Below the pieces are notes generated by a model. The model saw only the letters and a list, made by a program, of their open reading frames with translations, ran no database searches and was not told where the DNA came from. The translations under genes and the position numbers were made by a program. A stretch of DNA of 5,519 nt from an uncultured bacterium (lineage in GTDB: Bacteria > Bacillota > Clostridia > Oscillospirales > Ruminococcaceae): positions 1-5,519 of the forward strand of contig CAKWRB010000089.1 in NCBI GenBank assembly GCA_934845495.1. The letters are read 5' to 3'. This document shows, piece by piece, positions 5,342 through 5,519 of this stretch (position 1 is the first letter of the stretch; each line of letters starts with the position of its first letter).

Positions 5342-5519
5342 AGGGTTGCTACCTCTCTTTCGTCCATCTCATCGAATGACACATAAACGCCGAGTTCCTT
5401 GTAGGTGCGCAGCACAAAGCTGGTGGAGGTAGACTGCACCGAATCCAGTGGGGCCAGCCGGTGTGCCACAAACATCGCTACATCCTTGAATGTCTTGCCC
5501 GTTACAGTGAGAGCAATAT
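5338..5519 (-). CDS. Lrp/AsnC family transcriptional regulator, C-terminal part
   Basis: About 60 C-terminal codons are present; the gene continues past the right edge. The readable frame gives IALTVTGKTFKDVAMFVAHR, then LAPLDSVQSTSTSFVLRTYK, then a short acidic tail ending REVATL. This resembles the end of the Lrp/AsnC ligand-binding (RAM) domain, where a small amino-acid effector is bound at the oligomer interface; the SFVLRTYKELGV segment corresponds to the last core strand of the domain. The helix-turn-helix half lies outside the window. Its TGA overlaps the GTG of the aminotransferase by four bases, indicating one operon and suggesting that the regulator senses an amino acid handled by that enzyme. 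The operon promoter must be upstream of the window. Confidence 0.82.
   Translation of the reverse strand, partial: IALTVTGKTFKDVAMFVAHRLAPLDSVQSTSTSFVLRTYKELGVYVSFDEMDEREVATL

Overview
The window looks like chromosomal DNA from a spore-forming member of the Clostridia, of moderate GC content and possibly in or near the Oscillospiraceae. The evidence is a SpoIIR homologue (found only in endospore formers), an Lrp–aminotransferase–ispE gene order, an EndoA-type MazF that keeps both catalytic residues, strong AGGAGG ribosome binding sites and many intrinsic terminators. The family assignment is inference; the spore-forming Firmicutes assignment is well supported.

Layout. The left end (1-836) holds a small DUF378 membrane protein on the minus strand and, divergent from it, a 96-residue protein of unknown function on the plus strand. 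The latter has a good extended -10 promoter and a leader containing a terminator-like hairpin. A strong terminator at 803-835 separates it from a convergent mazF/ndoA gene (837-1199, minus). Upstream of mazF lies the one sparse stretch of the window (1200-1677, 478 bases). It contains several stem-loops and a cysteine-bearing 55-codon reading frame whose stop overlaps the mazF start, but no recognisable antitoxin. The rest, all on the minus strand and read from right to left, is an Lrp/AsnC regulator (partial, runs off the right edge), a class I aminotransferase, ispE, spoIIR and a purine nucleoside phosphorylase.

How the genes work together. lrp, the aminotransferase and ispE are packed with a 4-base stop/start overlap and a 20-base overlap, so they are probably one translationally coupled operon. 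It ends at a stem-loop with a U-rich tail just after ispE. spoIIR then starts with its own ribosome binding site, consistent with separate, probably forespore-specific, transcription. The phosphorylase has its own candidate promoter and a start codon 33 bases inside its longest reading frame.

Most of the window is ordinary housekeeping and sporulation sequence. The least explained parts are the mazF upstream region, the leader of the 96-residue protein, and that protein itself. I see no mobile element, CRISPR array, tRNA or rRNA.
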